NCBI GenBank assembly: GCA_910589055.1
Contig: CAJURN010000001.1
Location: forward strand, 186,001-250,000
Reading direction: 5' to 3'
Source: an uncultured Muribaculaceae bacterium
Lineage (GTDB): Bacteria > Bacteroidota > Bacteroidia > Bacteroidales > Muribaculaceae
DNA length: 64,000 nt
Shown here: piece by piece, positions 33,568 to 42,117 of the stretch
Layout: each line of letters starts with the position of its first letter
Numbering within the stretch: position 1 is the first letter of the stretch
Translations under genes and position numbers: made by a program
Notes under the pieces: model-generated
What the model saw: only the letters and a program-made list of their open reading frames with translations
Databases searched by the model: none
Told to the model about the DNA's origin: nothing

Positions 33568-34614
33568 ATGGAAAAGTTTCTTTCTTCTATCAAAAACGGA
33601 TTAAAAAGCATAATGAGCAGCCCGGATGACGGAAACGGCTCCGTCTCCAATGCTAAAAATAATAAAGCTGCAAAAAACTCGCGCCAGCATCTTCTAAACC
33701 TTATTGTAGCTGAATTTGAAAACAGCATCGAGATGCAGTCGACCGATATGGGACTTGCCTTCAACGGATTTTTCAAGGTATATATCTACAACTCACACTT
33801 CAACTTCTACGAATCCACCTTCCAACTCACAGTTGGTGAGGCGATGGTGAAATTCTGCCGCATAATCAACAAACGGCGTACCGCATACGGCTCTTCGTTC
33901 AAGATGCCCCTCAACTACTGCCGCTTCGAGCTTATCCGCATGCCCGACCCTCAGACAGACGGCACCGGCAACACTAACGATGAGATCGGTTTCGTAGGCT
34001 CATTCTTCACCGACCCCAAAGACGTTGTATCATCCGACCCGGAAACCTCGGGCAGAAGCACGGAACATGTGATGACCGTCATCAACCGCAGCGGCCAGGT
34101 AGTGAACCGCGCCGTAAACATGGCCGTGTTAAGCTCGGTAAAGGCTCTCAACCGCAACCGTTTTGAAGTAAAATTCAACCTCAATGACCCGCAGGCCCAA
34201 CTTCAGGAAGTGGAGAAAGCCGGAAAGTCGGCTGCGGCTTCCCAAGCCATAGCTGAAAAAGCTCCTGAACAGGCTCCGGCTTCCCCAAAAGGTCTGTCCC
34301 TGACAGCCAAGAATTTTGACTTCATATCGGGAGCGGCCAACGGACGCATTTTCAACATGACTTCACCCCGCCTGCGTGTGGCAGGCCGCAACCATGCCGC
34401 CGCATCCGACGATGCACCCGTGCTCCGCTGCGACTCCGACGAGGTGATGAACTACCATTTCGAAATCAAGGACCTCAACGGCTCATACTTCCTCACTCCC
34501 GTGGGAAAAATGACTCTCAACGGCCGCGAGCTCCAGTCGGGAAAGAATTATCAGATTAAGGACGGCGCAAAGCTCGTTCTCGCCGGAAAATATGAAATAA
34601 TTTGCTCGTTATGA
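33568..34614 (+). CDS. FHA-like protein, first gene of the SEDS-PBP operon
   Basis: A 348-residue cytoplasmic protein. Residues about 40-135 form an alpha/beta domain (HLLNLIVAEFENSIE, FFKVYIYNSHFNFYES, then a helix and the YCRFELIRM strand). A variable linker rich in Ala and Pro follows. The last about 85 residues (LRVAGRN through LVLAGKYEI) look like an FHA fold, although the usual SxxH and NG motifs are only partly kept. The layout of an N-terminal alpha/beta domain, linker and C-terminal FHA recalls actinobacterial FhaA, but similarity is structural at best. It is coupled to the next ORF by ATGA. The start MEKFLSS is preferred over an upstream in-frame codon. Confidence 0.7.
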   Translation: MEKFLSSIKNGLKSIMSSPDDGNGSVSNAKNNKAAKNSRQHLLNLIVAEFENSIEMQSTDMGLAFNGFFKVYIYNSHFNFYESTFQLTVGEAMVKFCRIINKRRTAYGSSFKMPLNYCRFELIRMPDPQTDGTGNTNDEIGFVGSFFTDPKDVVSSDPETSGRSTEHVMTVINRSGQVVNRAVNMAVLSSVKALNRNRFEVKFNLNDPQAQLQEVEKAGKSAAASQAIAEKAPEQAPASPKGLSLTAKNFDFISGAANGRIFNMTSPRLRVAGRNHAAASDDAPVLRCDSDEVMNYHFEIKDLNGSYFLTPVGKMTLNGRELQSGKNYQIKDGAKLVLAGKYEIICSL

Positions 34615-34703
34615 AAGTGATATTCGTTGTGCTGTTAGCCGTGATGGTGGCCTACCTCGTGGGGCAGCAATGGTACACAACCAAAGGTTCCGACAAGAAA
34701 TGA
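34611..34703 (+). CDS. 30-residue single-pass membrane peptide
   Basis: A short ORF whose start overlaps the FHA stop (ATGA) and whose stop overlaps the phosphatase start (ATGA). The peptide begins MKVIFVVLLAVMVAYLVGQQ, which is one transmembrane helix, and ends in a short Lys-rich tail. The double ATGA overlap and clean hydrophobic profile argue that it is translated. It could be a small regulator or adaptor of the membrane proteins encoded next to it. No family is recognised. Confidence 0.6.
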   Translation: MKVIFVVLLAVMVAYLVGQQWYTTKGSDKK

Positions 34704-35845
34704 ACGATTCCGAAACAAAGCCCAAGTGCGTATATGCCGGTGCCACCGACATGGGGCGCCGCCGCAAGAACAATGAAGACGCTTTCGTGGCTGTCCCCGT
34801 ATGGGGAGGCCGTCACTTCCTCTTAGCTGCAATCGACGGCGTAGGGGGCTATGAAGGCGGAGAGATTGCTTCGTCCATAGCTGCCGAGGTACTTGTCGAG
34901 AGTGTGGAACGCTCGTCCGACCGCAGTCCGCTCGAAGCCATAAAATCGGCCATGGCCGAAGCCGGAAACGCAATTTACAGCCGCAAGAGCGAGGCTCCGC
35001 TGCTTGCCGAGATGGGATGTGTGGCAACCGCTGCCATCATAAGCGAGGAGGACATGACAATCAGCATCGCCCATGTTGGCGACTCGCGCCTATACAGCTT
35101 CTACGACGGAGTGCTTACCAAACTGAGCCACGACCACTCGGTAGTGGGCATGCTCGAAGACAGCGGCAGCATCAGCGAGGAAGAGGCTTTCTCGCATCCG
35201 CAACGCAACATCATCACCCGCGCCCTCGGCAACGAGACCCATCAGCCCGACGACCCCGATTTCATCGACGGCTCCATCGTGCCTGTGCGAGAGGGAGAGC
35301 AATTTCTTTTCTGCTCCGACGGTCTCACCGACATGGTGATGACTCCCGACATCCGCAAAGTACTCGCCCAAGGACTCGATCCCGACAGCGAAGTCATGAC
35401 TCTAATCAACATGGCAAACGAAGCCGGAGGCAAGGACAATGTGACGGTGGTGATAGCCCGCGTGGGCGAACTTCCAAGCGCCGAAGCGGCATCCGAGGGC
35501 ATTTCAACAATCCCCGGACTCAGGACCGAAATCCCGGTTTCGGATAGTTCAGAATTGTCGGACAAGTCAGACAGAATCCCTACGCCCAACATCCCCCGCG
35601 CCCGTAGCCGAGAACGTGCCGACAGCCGCATGCGCATCACGGTGTATGTTCTGTCGGTGTTCGCCGCATTGCTCGTGGGATTCTTCCTCGGATTCTTCCT
35701 TCGCCCGATGTTCGACCGCACTCCGGCTCCCGAGGTTCCCGCGACACCGCTTCTTCCAGCTTCCGGATTGGCTGAGACAGATTCAATTCCCGCCGACAGC
35801 ATAAATCCGTTCTCTCCCGACTCCGACACCCAAACCCAGAACTAA
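34700..35845 (+). CDS. PP2C-type Ser/Thr protein phosphatase with membrane anchor
   Basis: A 381-residue protein. Residues 1-255 are a PP2C domain with all main metal-binding motifs: RRRKNNEDAF, AIDGVGGYEGGE, HVGDSRLY, LFCSDGLTDM and GGKDNVTVV. A linker leads to one transmembrane helix (about 311-335) and a short extracytoplasmic tail. The arrangement matches PstP/Stp phosphatases that reverse Ser/Thr kinase signalling at the cell wall machinery. The ATG at 34700 overlaps the micro-ORF stop; an in-frame codon at 34670 is less likely. Confidence 0.92.
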   Translation: MNDSETKPKCVYAGATDMGRRRKNNEDAFVAVPVWGGRHFLLAAIDGVGGYEGGEIASSIAAEVLVESVERSSDRSPLEAIKSAMAEAGNAIYSRKSEAPLLAEMGCVATAAIISEEDMTISIAHVGDSRLYSFYDGVLTKLSHDHSVVGMLEDSGSISEEEAFSHPQRNIITRALGNETHQPDDPDFIDGSIVPVREGEQFLFCSDGLTDMVMTPDIRKVLAQGLDPDSEVMTLINMANEAGGKDNVTVVIARVGELPSAEAASEGISTIPGLRTEIPVSDSSELSDKSDRIPTPNIPRARSRERADSRMRITVYVLSVFAALLVGFFLGFFLRPMFDRTPAPEVPATPLLPASGLAETDSIPADSINPFSPDSDTQTQN

Positions 35846-35847
35846 CC

Positions 35848-38800
35848 ATGGCTGTAAAGACACGTTTCAGAATTTCCCGCCGGAAAGCCCTTGTGGGATA
35901 TGTATGGTTCGCTATCCTGTTCTGTACAGGTTGTAGCATCATCGAATCCAATTTCTCACACGAATTCGAGGAAGCCGAAGGCAATTTGGCCGAAGGTCGC
36001 GCCGTTCTCCTTTCCAAAGACTTGTCCGACGACCGTCTTGCAAAACTCTTTACCGACGGCGAATATATATCAGACCCTCGCGATGCAAAATTTGCCGCCC
36101 GGAAAATCATTGAGAAATACAGGGAGGACGGACTTCCTAACCTCGGAGCCATCAACAAAATAAAGATTCCGGCTACCGAAGCCCTTGAAAACGGAGGCGA
36201 ACTCTTCCGCGAACGCGTCACATCCGACTACGCCAAACTCGGTCAGGACGGAGCATGGTATAAAGCCGTGAGCGGCAACCTGCCGACAACATTCGGCGAT
36301 GCGGCCTCCGGAAAGTGTATTACAGTCAAGATAAACCCCGACAAGGAAAATCCTGCACCCGTGGCAGGAGTCCCGGTAAGAATTCTCCGCTGGCAGCGCA
36401 AGACCATCGAGGACGACACCAATGGCAAGAGCGCGACGGTAATCGAGCCTGACACCCTTGGATTCGTAATGACAAACGCCGACGGAATCGCCAAAATCCA
36501 CCTCGAAGCCGGTCAGTCGTACAGCGTACTGCCCATACGCCGAGGATTCCAGTACGGACGCGAGAAAGGAACTACAAAAACGGGAACCCTTGAGAAAGAC
36601 GAGACATTTACATTCGCGCAACGACATCACACGCTCTCTCCCCTCGATGCCTCAGCCTACCGGAATATCCGTGACGACCGTTCTCTGCTCGTACGCTCGC
36701 CGCAGATGTTCAAATGCAAGCTCAGGATGTGGTGCGGACTGTTCCTTGGTGCATGGTTGCTGATGCTCATATTCACATTTGCCAAAGACAACCGTCTGCG
36801 CAACGTCAACCGCGAAGGCATCTATCCGCGAGCAAACACCGACTACCTGCTCATGATTACCGTGATGACCCTCACGGGCATAAGCGTGCTGATGCTCTTC
36901 GGCATGTTCAAACCGCTCACCGATACCTTCTTCGGCGTCACGGCGTCCAAAGGCGTCCTTCTTGGTCTCGGTGCAATGTTCGTGATGTCATTGATTAACT
37001 ACAACTTCTTCTACAACGGCCGCTCAAGCCTGAACCGCCTGTGGGGCTGCAAGAAGCCTGTTATCGGCTTCGACCTGCGGATACTTCCGCTTGAAAGCAA
37101 GTTTCCCGCCTACGGACGCCTGTGCGACAAGGTTGAGAATGTGCTCGGAAGAGGGGTGCCGTATCTCATTTTAGCCATTCTTCTGATGGTTGCGCTGATG
37201 CTGTTCGGGGCCGGTCCCGAAGGCAGCGACGCCAAGGTAAATCTCGGCCCGATGCAGCCCAGCGAACTGTGCAAATATCTCGTGGTGTTCTTCACGGCGG
37301 CCTACTTCACCAAATTTGCCGAACAGATACGACTCTTCTCCCAAAGCCTCACTAAACTTACAACAGGTCGATTCCTCCGCTACGTAACCGGCATACTCAT
37401 CGTAATCGTATTACTGATGGGAATGTACTACGGCGTCAAGGACCTCGGCCCCGGCCTGATTGTGGCGTTTACGTTCATCTTCCTCTACGCCATGGCGCAG
37501 AACGACCTCACCTACATGTTTGCAGGCGTGGCAAGCTATGCCGTGTGCCTGATTCTCGCGTCGTTCATCGCTTCTGCCCTTTCCATTGATTCCGGCGGCA
37601 TCATAGTACTGTTCACCCTACTCTGGCTTGTGGCATGGATATGGGTATGGATGACCTCACAACGCCGAATCCACGAGAGCGCGATATTCATGAATTTCGT
37701 CATATTCCTGTACGCCTGTCTTGGAAAAGTTCTCGGAATCTTCAGCGAAACCCTCGGCAACCGCTTTGCCGGACGTACCGCGATGATGTGGGACGGAGCG
37801 TGGAACAACACCTCCAACGGCGGCGACCAGATAGCCCAAGGCCTGTGGAGCCTTGCAACCGGAGGAATCGACGGTATGGGACTCGGCAGCGGCTCTCCGT
37901 CGCTCGTTCCCGCCGGACACACCGATATGATGTTCACCACATTTGGCGAAATCTTCGGCTGGGTGGGCATCGTTCTCGTTGTCACCTGCTTTATCCTACT
38001 TGTGGTGCGCACGATCTGGGTCGCACGGCAGGCCGGATTCCCCTTCCCCTTCTATCTCACCCTGGGCATAGGCATAGTTACCGGAGTACAATTCCTCTTC
38101 ATCGTTCTCGGCTCGATGGGGCTCATTCCCCTCAGCGGTGTGGCGGTGCCCCTGCTCAGCGCCGGAAACACCGGGTTGGTCCTCACCATGGCAATGTTCG
38201 GAGTTGTTATGTCCTGCTCCACCCTTGTGGCCGTGCAGGAGCGCGACGAGAAGATGGAAAGTTTCAACCGCTCGCTCAGCTACATGCGCCGCTTCTTCGT
38301 GTTCGGCGGACTTGTTGTGATTATCGGTGCCTTCTACTATCAGGTCATCGACCGCAACGATACACTTATCCGCCCGGCGAGAGTCAACAATACGGAAGGT
38401 GCACGCGTGCTGGAATACAACCCCCGCATCGGACAGGTTCTCTCCGAACTCCATGCCGGAAACATCTACGACCGCAAGGGTGTGCTTCTCGCCACAAGCG
38501 ACCGTAATGAATTCAAGAACGACGATGTGGTGAAACGCCTTCGCGATGCCGGACTATCGGGTGCGGAAATACGTTCCGAAGCCGCTAAGCACAAGCGCCG
38601 GTACTATCCCTTCGGCAACCATACGCTGTTTATGCTCGGCGACTATAACACGCGCAAGGTATTCAACTTCTCAACCTCGAATCCTACGGGCTATCTGGCC
38701 GAGAGCCGACACCTGAGCGCACTGCGAGGCCTTGACATACCGGCGAGTGTGACCGCCGACTCATCCTCGACATACAGACCCAACCGCTTCATGCCTGCCG

Positions 38801-40143
38801 AGGGCAGAACCGCAAAACTGACCCAATACGATTACTCGGAAATCCTGCCTTTCCTCGGTATGGGTGTCAAGGACAACATGCTCATCAAGGAACACAACGA
38901 AAACCGCAGCGAGCGCGACCTCACGCTCACTATCGACGTGCAACTCCAGATGGCACTTCAGAAAGCGATGGCGGAGAAAATCAAATCCGACGCCAACTAC
39001 CGCAACAAGCCCAATCTGCGCGCATCGGTGGTGGTGCTCAACGCACGCGACGGCGACCTTCTCGCCTCGGCCAACTATCCTCTGCCCGAGCAAGACAGTA
39101 TATACATGCTCAACGACCGCAAGATTTACGCCGACAATCCCGCCGAATTGCTCCCCGGCAAGCATGCCCCAATCACCGAACGCGACCTCGGTCTGACATT
39201 CCAGACAGCTCCCGGTTCAACCGCCAAAGTAATGTCGGCCATGGCCGGACTGATGGGGCTCGGAGAGGATGCCGACAAGCTCCGTTACTATAATTATGCC
39301 GATGAAATAGTGCACCCCACCGCATATTGGTACGCCAATCCCAACGTACGCATGCGCGAGGCTATTTCCCACTCCTCCAACAACTACTTCATCAGCCTTA
39401 TCCACGACAAAGACCTGTACGACGAGCTTGACTCGATATACAGCACCGTAGGCGTGCGCATGGGCGCTGCCACACCTTATTTCCTCGACCGCAGCGAGTT
39501 TATCGACCACGGCAAATACACAGCCATACTCGATGACAACCGTCGTCAGGCTCTTGACATCTACGAGAACTACATGACGAATATCCGACCGAAGAAAAAG
39601 GTAAAGATGAACTGGGGACCCACACAGCTTGCATGGGGTCAAGGTCTCATAACGGCCACTCCGCTCACAATGGCTCGCGTGGCTTCAATTGTGGCTAACG
39701 ACGGACAGCTTACCCCCACACGCTACATCCTCAAGGAGGGCGATACGAAGTTGAATCCCGAAAAGCCCGTACGCCTGCTTGATAGCGATGAAAACAAGCT
39801 GCTCAGAAGCTACATGCAGGATGAATCATCGCTGAAAAGCTCACTGCGCAACGCAAGAGGCATTGGCGGCAAAACCGGTACGCCGGAACGCTATGTGTCG
39901 CGCAAACGCTCCGGAGGGCGGAACGGCGTTGTAAACGATGCCTGGTACATCTTCTTTGTTGAATCCGCTACGGAGAAGGCTCCTCTTGCCGTGGCCGTAC
40001 GTCTCGAGCGCAGCAAAGGCAGTATGTCGGGGCTTGCCGTGAGCATGGTTGCCGATGTCATTCTTCCCGTGCTCGAACGCAACGGCTATTCCGTCATAAA
40101 CCGCGATTCCAACAAAAACGATAAGAAATCAAAGAAAAAATAA
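35848..40143 (+). CDS. Fused SEDS (RodA/FtsW) glycosyltransferase and penicillin-binding transpeptidase
   Basis: A 1431-residue membrane protein combining two enzymes usually made separately. Residues 1-290 hold an N-terminal hydrophobic anchor (about 15-29, with a weak lipobox-like TGCS) and an unknown extracytoplasmic domain. Residues about 293-800 are a multi-pass SEDS domain with DLGPGLIVAF, GMGLGSGSPSLVPAGHTDMM (H691, D693) and LLSAGNTGL. A further membrane helix (about 812-830) starts a class B PBP. That part has SxxK (S1124, K1127), SSN (1176-1178) and KTGT (from K1342). It would both polymerise and cross-link peptidoglycan. It starts 2 bp after the phosphatase stop and is followed by an FHA gene 8 bp later. 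Confidence 0.92.
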   Translation: MAVKTRFRISRRKALVGYVWFAILFCTGCSIIESNFSHEFEEAEGNLAEGRAVLLSKDLSDDRLAKLFTDGEYISDPRDAKFAARKIIEKYREDGLPNLGAINKIKIPATEALENGGELFRERVTSDYAKLGQDGAWYKAVSGNLPTTFGDAASGKCITVKINPDKENPAPVAGVPVRILRWQRKTIEDDTNGKSATVIEPDTLGFVMTNADGIAKIHLEAGQSYSVLPIRRGFQYGREKGTTKTGTLEKDETFTFAQRHHTLSPLDASAYRNIRDDRSLLVRSPQMFKCKLRMWCGLFLGAWLLMLIFTFAKDNRLRNVNREGIYPRANTDYLLMITVMTLTGISVLMLFGMFKPLTDTFFGVTASKGVLLGLGAMFVMSLINYNFFYNGRSSLNRLWGCKKPVIGFDLRILPLESKFPAYGRLCDKVENVLGRGVPYLILAILLMVALMLFGAGPEGSDAKVNLGPMQPSELCKYLVVFFTAAYFTKFAEQIRLFSQSLTKLTTGRFLRYVTGILIVIVLLMGMYYGVKDLGPGLIVAFTFIFLYAMAQNDLTYMFAGVASYAVCLILASFIASALSIDSGGIIVLFTLLWLVAWIWVWMTSQRRIHESAIFMNFVIFLYACLGKVLGIFSETLGNRFAGRTAMMWDGAWNNTSNGGDQIAQGLWSLATGGIDGMGLGSGSPSLVPAGHTDMMFTTFGEIFGWVGIVLVVTCFILLVVRTIWVARQAGFPFPFYLTLGIGIVTGVQFLFIVLGSMGLIPLSGVAVPLLSAGNTGLVLTMAMFGVVMSCSTLVAVQERDEKMESFNRSLSYMRRFFVFGGLVVIIGAFYYQVIDRNDTLIRPARVNNTEGARVLEYNPRIGQVLSELHAGNIYDRKGVLLATSDRNEFKNDDVVKRLRDAGLSGAEIRSEAAKHKRRYYPFGNHTLFMLGDYNTRKVFNFSTSNPTGYLAESRHLSALRGLDIPASVTADSSSTYRPNRFMPAEGRTAKLTQYDYSEILPFLGMGVKDNMLIKEHNENRSERDLTLTIDVQLQMALQKAMAEKIKSDANYRNKPNLRASVVVLNARDGDLLASANYPLPEQDSIYMLNDRKIYADNPAELLPGKHAPITERDLGLTFQTAPGSTAKVMSAMAGLMGLGEDADKLRYYNYADEIVHPTAYWYANPNVRMREAISHSSNNYFISLIHDKDLYDELDSIYSTVGVRMGAATPYFLDRSEFIDHGKYTAILDDNRRQALDIYENYMTNIRPKKKVKMNWGPTQLAWGQGLITATPLTMARVASIVANDGQLTPTRYILKEGDTKLNPEKPVRLLDSDENKLLRSYMQDESSLKSSLRNARGIGGKTGTPERYVSRKRSGGRNGVVNDAWYIFFVESATEKAPLAVAVRLERSKGSMSGLAVSMVADVILPVLERNGYSVINRDSNKNDKKSKKK

Positions 40144-40151
40144 CATACACG

Positions 40152-41111
40152 ATGAAAGGTCTAAAAAAATGGTTCGGCGACTTTTTCAATGCCGACGGCA
40201 AAGACGAGGAATTCGAAAAAGCCAAGCAACAGGAACAGGCTTCAGGGACATCGGCAACTCCCGTTGAGCCGAAACCTGAACAAGAAGCGCTTGCCCAACC
40301 GGAAGTAAAACCTGAACCCGAAGCTAAACCGGAATCCGAACCTAAACCAAAAGCAGTTGCTGAACCCAAGCAGGAACCCCAAAAGCAGGAAGCCCGAGCC
40401 GAAGAAAGCCCCATGACCGCCGCCGAAATGCGTATTCATGTAATAGAAAAAATCTTGGACATGAATAAAAACGCCATCGACGCCCAAAACCCCAACCTTG
40501 CCAAGATGATAATATGGCTTGAAGGGAACGAGCGCACCGATGCCATGTACTTTGCATGGGCCGATGATAAATTCCGTTCCGGTCTCAACCTGCGGCTGAA
40601 AGAAAACCTGATGGCTCATCTTGGAAGTTCCGGCCGCGACATAATCTATAAACCCGCCGATGAAATTCCTGAGGATGCCCGGAAAGTCACCGACAGAGTC
40701 TATCTCAGCTTCGCGCCTGAAAGCAGACAAGTGAAAAAACAAGGCGACCATGCCCTCATCCGCGTTCTCTCCCCGGCGGGAGTGAGCGGACAGGACTCTT
40801 ACGAGATTGACCCGTCGGTAGAATCCTCGCTCTACATAGGCCGTGGTACCGGCGACGGCACCGCTGTAAATCATATCGCACTTGATTCCTCGCTTGCAGC
40901 AAATGTGAGCCGCCGACATGCCCGAATCGTATTCGACAACGGACGTTATTTCCTCCGCGACCTCGGTTCGAGCAACGGCACCATACTATGCCGCGCGGAA
41001 ACAGAATTTACCGTTGACCCCGAGCCAACCCGCGTCACCTACCCTCTTCAGGAAGGCGACACAATCATCCTCGGCGGCCAAGTCCGCCTCCACTTCTCCT
41101 TGAAGGAATAG
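40152..41111 (+). CDS. FHA domain protein
   Basis: A 319-residue cytoplasmic protein. A short basic start is followed by a Pro/Glu/Lys-rich linker (about 25-95) and a helical middle domain (about 95-190: MTAAEMRIHVIEKILDMN onward). A canonical C-terminal FHA domain (about 215-319) has YIGRG, VSRRHARIVF, GRYFLRDLGSSNGT and a final ILGGQVRLHF strand. The Arg, Ser-Arg-His and Asn-Gly residues needed to bind phospho-threonine are all present. It is the last gene of the PP2C/SEDS-PBP operon, suggesting that it binds a phosphorylated partner of the cell wall synthase. Confidence 0.92.
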   Translation: MKGLKKWFGDFFNADGKDEEFEKAKQQEQASGTSATPVEPKPEQEALAQPEVKPEPEAKPESEPKPKAVAEPKQEPQKQEARAEESPMTAAEMRIHVIEKILDMNKNAIDAQNPNLAKMIIWLEGNERTDAMYFAWADDKFRSGLNLRLKENLMAHLGSSGRDIIYKPADEIPEDARKVTDRVYLSFAPESRQVKKQGDHALIRVLSPAGVSGQDSYEIDPSVESSLYIGRGTGDGTAVNHIALDSSLAANVSRRHARIVFDNGRYFLRDLGSSNGTILCRAETEFTVDPEPTRVTYPLQEGDTIILGGQVRLHFSLKE

Positions 41112-41112
41112 G

Positions 41113-41417
41113 CTATTATAGGTAAAGGAAGGCAAGGAAGGCAAGGAAGGCTATATAGGCAAAGGAAGGCAAATAGGTAAAGTAAAGGCAAGGGAGGCTA
41201 TATAGGCAAATAGGTAAGATAATAGCGTCTGAACTATGGCCTTTCATGTTTTGTCGTCCAATGAAACTGTGTAGCAGTGTCACAATGAATGTGGGGACGT
41301 GCCAAAGGCACGTCCCCACATTTCACATTATAATATGCAAGAAAGGCAAGATAATAGTTACAGACGCTATTACCTTGCCTTTTTACCTTTTTGCCTTTCT
41401 AACCTATATTGCCTATA
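41113..41417. repeat. Intergenic AGGCAA/AGGTAA repeat tract with nested inverted repeats
   Basis: The gap between the FHA gene and the DUF4923 gene is filled with variants of AGGCAA, AGGTAA and GGCTATATAGGCAAA on the left and their reverse complements on the right. AATAGCGTCT (41221-41230) pairs with AGACGCTATT (41362-41371). AGGYAAGATAATAG also occurs as a direct repeat (41212-41225 and 41344-41357). A central perfect hairpin lies at 41288-41322. No coding region is supported. Similar words recur at 44912-44950. Confidence 0.75.
41288..41322. terminator. Perfect 16-bp hairpin, possible bidirectional terminator
   Basis: The arms 41288-41303 and 41307-41322 pair perfectly around a 3-nt loop (stem ends GTGCC-aaa-GGCAC). 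It lies between convergent genes but lacks a T tract, so a terminator or mRNA-end stabilising role is inferred. Confidence 0.45.
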
Positions 41418-42074
41418 TTACTGCTTCTTGAGCTTGAAGCCCATATAGATGCCGTCGTAGGAGGAGAGAAGGCTCGATATTGTGGAAAGTGAGTTGATTT
41501 TCACTACTGATGAAACCTTCTCAAGAATTGCGATGAGCTTGCTGGCGTCGAAAGTCAGCGTGAGGGTCGAACCCGACTTCACTGCCTGAGCGTTGACCTT
41601 GCCGAGACTTACCTTTCCGAAGGCGCTGAAAGAGAACACGAGGTTGTTATCCTCATCTTTCTCGATTGTGCCCTTGAGAGTGCCGAACTTCATCTTCATC
41701 GTGAAAGAATGGTCTTCCTCTACCGTAAGCACAAGCGCCTCAAGACCGGCCTTGGAATAATAGGGCTTCAGTTTGGCTTCAACTGCCGCAGAAGCTCCTG
41801 CACCACCGATTTTCTTGAGGGCATCGTCGGATTTGAAACTCACGGCAGGTGCCGAGTAGTTCCATGTTCCTATGATATCATCCACCGAGAAATTGCTTGT
41901 GGATGTAAGATTTGTAGCGATTCCGCTTATTGCGTCAAGAATACCGCTCCCGGAACTTTGTGAGCTTTCCTCACTTGAGTTGCTGCCTCCGAGAAGGTCC
42001 TTGAGATCGAAAGAGCTTGCGTTTGCTCCCATTGCCAACACGAGGGTGAGTGCGGCGAGAATAATTTTTTTCAT
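41418..42074 (-). CDS. DUF4923 family secreted protein
   Basis: A 218-residue exported protein with a signal peptide (MKKIILAALTLVLAMGANA). A Ser-rich stretch is followed by DDIIGTWNYSAPAVSFKSDD, a hallmark of DUF4923 in Bacteroidota, and a lipocalin-like run of beta strands (FTMKMKFGTLKGTIEKD). Function is unknown. It follows the dehydratase gene by 43 bp on the same strand. Confidence 0.82.
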   Translation of the reverse strand: MKKIILAALTLVLAMGANASSFDLKDLLGGSNSSEESSQSSGSGILDAISGIATNLTSTSNFSVDDIIGTWNYSAPAVSFKSDDALKKIGGAGASAAVEAKLKPYYSKAGLEALVLTVEEDHSFTMKMKFGTLKGTIEKDEDNNLVFSFSAFGKVSLGKVNAQAVKSGSTLTLTFDASKLIAILEKVSSVVKINSLSTISSLLSSYDGIYMGFKLKKQ

Positions 42075-42117
42075 GTGCTATGTGTATTTTTTTTACATCC
42101 GGAATGGCTTCCTGCAA

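Noticed and set aside
33410..41200. A Ser/Thr protein kinase expected beside the FHA and PP2C genes
   Set aside because: No kinase catalytic-loop or DFG motifs were seen in any frame in this region or elsewhere in the window.
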